A stretch of 36,736 nt of DNA, from assembly GCA_009786535.1 (NCBI GenBank), contig WQRX01000036.1, positions 1 to 36,736 on the forward strand, in the 5' to 3' direction. The translations under genes and the position numbers were made by a program. Origin of the DNA: Defluviitaleaceae bacterium (GTDB lineage: Bacteria > Bacillota > Clostridia > Lachnospirales > WQUN01). The notes below the pieces were generated by a model. It was not told where the DNA came from, searched no databases, and saw nothing but the letters and a program-made list of their open reading frames with translations. Positions 35,001 to 36,736 of the stretch are shown here, piece after piece. Numbering within the stretch: position 1 is the stretch's first letter; each line of letters opens with the position of its first letter.

Positions 35001-36736
35001 TGTTGCCCACCACGGCGGAAGAACAACCCAATCTGCGCTTGCGTTGGCTTATTATCTCCAATGCCTCCGTAGAAAATAACACTATCGCCACAGGGGGAAC
35101 AACCCAAATCGGTAATATCCACATCCGCGCGGTAGACCCGCTTACCGTAAACAAAGCCGCCCTACGCGCGAAACTGGATAACGCCGAGGTGCGGTCGCAG
35201 ACCAATGCTTATACAAGCGTGTATACAACCTATACCACGGGGAGCTGGGCAGCATTTGAAATTGCCCGCGGTAACGCGCAAACGGTTTATAACAATGCCG
35301 ATGCAACCCAAGCCGCAGTAAACGAAACATTAGCGGCATTAACCACCGCTTATGCAGAACTTACCAACACCATCGCCTTTGCACGCTTTGCACCTATCGG
35401 TACGCGGGTAACGGTGGAAGGTGTGGTAACGGGTACAGTAGGTGCAGGGCTTGCAGTTATGCAATATATCGACGCAAGTGTTGATACGCCCAATGCAGGC
35501 ATTACCGTACAGATGATAAGCAATGCCGCATTTATTGGGCAGTTAATTCGTGTAGCAGGATATGCACGCGATATTCAAGGCAATAGGCGCGTGACATTGA
35601 TTAACGACAACGCAACGGGGGATACAAACCGAATCCCCAATGCGGGCGTGCAAGTAATGAACGCTAACCCCGTAAGCAATATTGCGCCCATACCCATTAC
35701 CCTAGATATGGCAGAAACAGGCTTCCAATCTATGCAAATATCTGTGCTAACACCATCAACCATAGGTGTGAGAAATGCCTTGCTAACCGCGCAAAACCAC
35801 ACATTGGTTGGTTCAACGGTTGAATTACGTGCCGCACTGGGTGCGCCTGCTGCATTAAACGATATGGTGCAAAACGGCACACAGATAATTATTAACAGGG
35901 GCGTGGTGCTAAACTTTAATGCGACACGGCAAATCTACTCTGCCACGGCGAACGAAGGCGAATTCATACGCTTAACGGGTATCAACAACGCCAACCGCAT
36001 TGCAATTTACACGCCAACATTACAACTGCCGTTGTTTGCCCTTCCACCACTTGCTCCCGAAAAAGACGATGATTACTACGACGATGATTACTACAACGAC
36101 TACGATTACACCTACGATGACAAAGACGACAAAGATTACGACTACTACCACGATGATGACTACGACTACTGCGATGACTACTGCTACGATTATGATTACG
36201 ACTACTGCGATGATTACTGCTACGATTATGACTACGACTACTGCGATTACTACTACAATTATTACTGCACCTACACCCCATACCCGCCCGCAGATGTAGT
36301 TATCTCTGCCGGTTTGCGCCTTGTTCCTAACCGCTTTATCCTTTCGGGGGTAGGCGCCGGGTTATCCGATGGCTTGCTTGCAGTTAGCCAAGGTATACAG
36401 CCCTTCACCGCCGCAACCCAAACCCAATTTAGCGTACACGTACAGGACGGCTCAACGGTAGGCGCGTTAATACCCACCGCCACCCGCCAAGGGTATCGCT
36501 TCTTAGGTTGGAACACAGCACGCGACGGCAGCGGCACAGCATTTACTGCCGCAACCGTAATTACCGCAAACATTCGTGTATTTGCGCAGTGGGAATCTAC
36601 AGCCCCATCGGGTACGCCGCCAAGCACGCCACCCACAACGCCGCCTGTAACAACGCCACCTTCGGATACCCCCGCCCCCGCGCCACCCGCCTCAAGTGCG
36701 GCTGCCCCCACACCTTCCCCCGCTCCCGTTGTTACA
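29009..36736 (+). CDS. Giant exported multidomain phosphatase/5'-nucleotidase, C-terminus beyond window
   Basis: An uninterrupted frame of 2,576 codons from ATG 29009 (AAGGAG at 28991) to the right edge. In order: signal peptide (1-41); purple-acid-phosphatase-like N domain (about 55-195); calcineurin-type metallophosphatase with ligands in GDPQ (Asp202), GDQVH (Asp248), GNHD (289-291), HH (391-392) and GHAH (429-431); Big_4-like Ig domain (about 565-690); beta-sandwich module A (about 711-904); UshA-like 5'-nucleotidase with NDFHGH (Asp920), GNHE (1003-1005), GGHLH (1143-1145) and a nucleotide-binding C domain (about 1272-1450); OB-like (about 1547-1645); FIVAR (about 1790-1848); module B (about 1851-2044); FIVAR (about 2047-2120); OB-like (about 2124-2200); Asp/Tyr/Cys tract (2352-2425); InlB-type B-repeat (about 2468-2530); and a Pro/Thr-rich linker. 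It probably releases phosphate from organic phosphates and nucleotides at the cell surface. Confidence 0.9.
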   Translation, partial: MGSKQRAVHPARRVLAMVVAFIMAFGLAADMLALWVNAAEASPAVIMPASAAAGSHYRNLSLNPGANNAEMRFTWHSGSPTGSIIIRTVEATYHEVIFDANNGTIVPPALPMAAQAEQALWVLESVSTQRVEAQFGIGAMGANARVYPTRPGFTYYLHQVSVYNLPYDTTFEYWVTWNGGESSRKTFRTGGADSFRFLIAGDPQIGTGDGLNPQGTGEATRDGREWTSALDIALSAAPDAGFVLAVGDQVHSSNHTPGVNHVTISQYRHDRMFSPQALHSLPIMGVVGNHDGWSFNNDNANPRLWPMHYNIPVPDGVGEIGGYNYNVFRHRNQFYTQFDYWVRWGNTLFFVIDSNGGNTTPERTMTGERLRFLENAVAQNSDAQWLVATFHHPAFCVYRVSHAEEKTQVINHFLPHLERLSFDVILTGHAHVYNRTHQMIGTQPQLTQNWLTANGRVQRGTNATNAVLDPTGIVHFTFNSASGSGFYNVTFMPRSYIAVYNQNFRRNFSVAEVTEHTFSIRTYQINNDNSYTLVDVYTIVRGENGAVPAAVTSLPQMNEQIFERITVPTATTIAHGTPATATDFGLPTYVGIETNLFNNVGGNVANVRPPNAAAAPGSYGLVVRTPQARVVWDLANSGYRIDYAGRQNLRVRGTVQGLPTGISNPRNIALTVYANVTVLRYGEVLPGVIAQWMAYGRPNPNPNNLPPEPGGLDYYFWSINTNGGNVRVAALQPTYGYGVGALAPIRFFSGNEQRYFNWNSGAPTITTGVVNDAAGAMGVGTLTDPARWETTISTTGRAGIVVEFEFRSDSTAGTDRGPRDWQLQYSVGDTGIWNNADTPIVLTGVWNTLTRTLPATANNHDVLHLRWLNTGNYAVGGGTTIHPTARNHMRNINIRSTRSYLDGDDGGDYAQRIDILMFNDFHGHVEAQQPIPEIPGAARLVSYIEYQRNQNPDPRNVVVVAGGDEFHGFAVSTIQQGNPTLEMMGYLARNSYAQTTFPVALGNHEFSFGFNRGVEFGRDSRISLMAADLFYGPNHPLAGERPDFVEAYQILTFPDGISVALVGLMASTMSRSVSGWGALQLHARTPAPNAPDAYTQAIATLINDLRSVHGVSAVIGVTHKPAGSASMTYIANNLDFDAIVGGHLHVRAQREVNGVPIIEAEAHGRSLGRFSLLFDANDNLLGVESWLSPVGEIAAFDRDAAQRAGVAHHYDYVTNFIQPHLNTTYSELRGPRGPHGVYFGNRAERDVWVSRLVLDYVTRWAHARNERTDNIIGISNSGGWRNTGFWPRNANDQTTFMELLTTMPFDNNVLLFEMTGRDVLRKFGATTITAGNQVRAGVHQVGNYWYVTASEERILYCVDQRFTVIGSNFTFGGIDQSGGDGFPWPGNFQGGNLGMQVLSPPRVVMQGGGYITWQQLIAQSDSSADWEGLGVTMIRNALLESTDFRQQTSNNLWQAELTVSAGVNGTAVIASPFAPDNRTRNTNIAPQWVTVQARPPAGHITQWFNVGDLMDATPLHEGNMFSFVIRANTQLEARFVIHDVPLPDPITVEEARATAVGETITVSGVVTGVYHPGNDGVGLFIQSPSGTTADSGILIRVAGTGAANANANLAAVNALNLLGNVVDFTGVRTLGVAGNGFIGIDYILVADTTIASMRIIEPAIMPTPIAVSLADLRAGAYRSMLVSIIEDVQISGFTTGAGGDPNRLLAHTDGTRLAFDAGGNIVPHPGTNNAGNPASFIVWPDPGASSVGNYYRVNSAVVHWWSARNEVQLRGVGNDAIHVVPPCFRTLLGEKITTAQTRTQADYTVASWSDFATALGNAQATYADANATDNALQTALEALITAYGALELYVVPPAAALPVAWASEDLNTRYGFPAITGNISFNPRWDVSLGLASDPSTARLNFMANGVARVLTAVSGGINAGNNLVRGDYWITEVSTLGQTNIRVDWSIRSTNTGPRDWQLEYSIDGTVWNYVDVPVVVVNASGTNPANVNVASHFYSMLPTTAEEQPNLRLRWLIISNASVENNTIATGGTTQIGNIHIRAVDPLTVNKAALRAKLDNAEVRSQTNAYTSVYTTYTTGSWAAFEIARGNAQTVYNNADATQAAVNETLAALTTAYAELTNTIAFARFAPIGTRVTVEGVVTGTVGAGLAVMQYIDASVDTPNAGITVQMISNAAFIGQLIRVAGYARDIQGNRRVTLINDNATGDTNRIPNAGVQVMNANPVSNIAPIPITLDMAETGFQSMQISVLTPSTIGVRNALLTAQNHTLVGSTVELRAALGAPAALNDMVQNGTQIIINRGVVLNFNATRQIYSATANEGEFIRLTGINNANRIAIYTPTLQLPLFALPPLAPEKDDDYYDDDYYNDYDYTYDDKDDKDYDYYHDDDYDYCDDYCYDYDYDYCDDYCYDYDYDYCDYYYNYYCTYTPYPPADVVISAGLRLVPNRFILSGVGAGLSDGLLAVSQGIQPFTAATQTQFSVHVQDGSTVGALIPTATRQGYRFLGWNTARDGSGTAFTAATVITANIRVFAQWESTAPSGTPPSTPPTTPPVTTPPSDTPAPAPPASSAAAPTPSPAPVVT
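36062..36283 (+). repeat. Asp/Tyr/Cys codon repeat tract
   Basis: The segment encodes about 74 residues (2352-2425 of the giant protein), of which about 29 are Asp and 29 Tyr, with 6 Cys. A 12-residue unit YCDDYCYDYDYD occurs twice in tandem (36-base DNA unit, near 36169-36240) and is followed by YCDYYYNYYC. The DNA is built of TAC, GAT, GAC and TGC triplets, but synonymous codons are mixed, which suggests that the protein sequence is what is kept. No other part of the protein has this composition. Confidence 0.9.

Noticed and set aside
36064..36280. The Asp/Tyr/Cys tract as a CRISPR array or simple satellite
   Set aside because: There are no regular repeat-spacer units, the frame is kept throughout, and synonymous codons vary between repeats.
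35982..36299. Ser/Arg/Asn-rich minus-strand frame and Thr-rich plus-strand frame
   Set aside because: Both are other-frame readings of the Asp/Tyr/Cys codon repeat within the giant gene, whose frame is open for 2,576 codons.

Overview
The window looks like chromosomal DNA of an anaerobic Bacillota, most likely an uncultured member of the Clostridia with about half G+C. The reasons are a full selenocysteine system, a YkoFEDC thiamine-precursor transporter behind a TPP riboswitch, a DarA-type cyclic-di-AMP receptor, an ECF S component beside a type II pantothenate kinase, a DUF2975/XRE pair, Bacillus-style Pho boxes and a clostridial type of PstS. No rRNA, CRISPR array, phage or transposase gene was found.

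Region 1 (1-10.6 kb, all minus strand). At the left edge are a partial unknown gene and a membrane-anchored Ig-like protein. Next comes a tightly overlapping operon, in transcription order: PIG-L deacetylase, selA, a truncated Nudix remnant, selB, an alkyltransferase-like protein and yitT. Upstream of it lie DUF2975, XRE and lipoprotein genes behind their own promoter and operator, and then tex. A 12-bp palindrome, GGGAGCGCTCCC, occurs five times exactly and five times with one or two changes between 2.2 and 7.95 kb. It lies inside genes in all three reading frames and was not seen elsewhere in the window.

Region 2 (10.7-15.3 kb, plus strand). A strong promoter drives tRNA-Sec (UCA anticodon) and selD. 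SelD is itself a selenoprotein, with an in-frame UGA at codon 18. With selA and selB, every core part of bacterial selenocysteine synthesis and insertion is present. A TPP riboswitch and ykoF-ykoE-ykoD-ykoC follow.

Region 3 (15.3-22.8 kb, plus strand) is a phosphate operon: Pho boxes, pstS, pstC, pstA, phoP, phoR, an AraD-like gene, pstB, phoU and a small membrane-anchored protein. PstS is circularly permuted. The AraD-like protein has lost two of three zinc-ligand histidines and the catalytic aspartate, which suggests a pseudoenzyme in phosphate control.

Region 4 (22.8-25.0 kb, minus strand) pairs a DarA cyclic-di-AMP receptor with an EAL-CBS-GGDEF cyclic-di-GMP protein. Region 5 (25.05-26.6 kb, plus) is an ECF S component, probably for pantothenate, and coaW; a 48-bp inverted repeat covers the -10 box and the Shine-Dalgarno sequence.

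Region 6 (26.6 kb to the right edge, plus). Three Pho-box repeats precede two yibE/F-like membrane protein genes and then one open reading frame that runs off the window (at least 2,576 codons). It encodes an exported protein with two different phosphatase modules (a purple-acid-phosphatase-like metallophosphoesterase and a UshA-like 5'-nucleotidase), Ig-like, OB-like and FIVAR modules, a remarkable Asp/Tyr/Cys repeat tract, an InlB-type B-repeat and a Pro/Thr-rich linker. Regions 3 and 6 together look like a Pho regulon that releases phosphate from organic phosphate at the cell surface and imports it.
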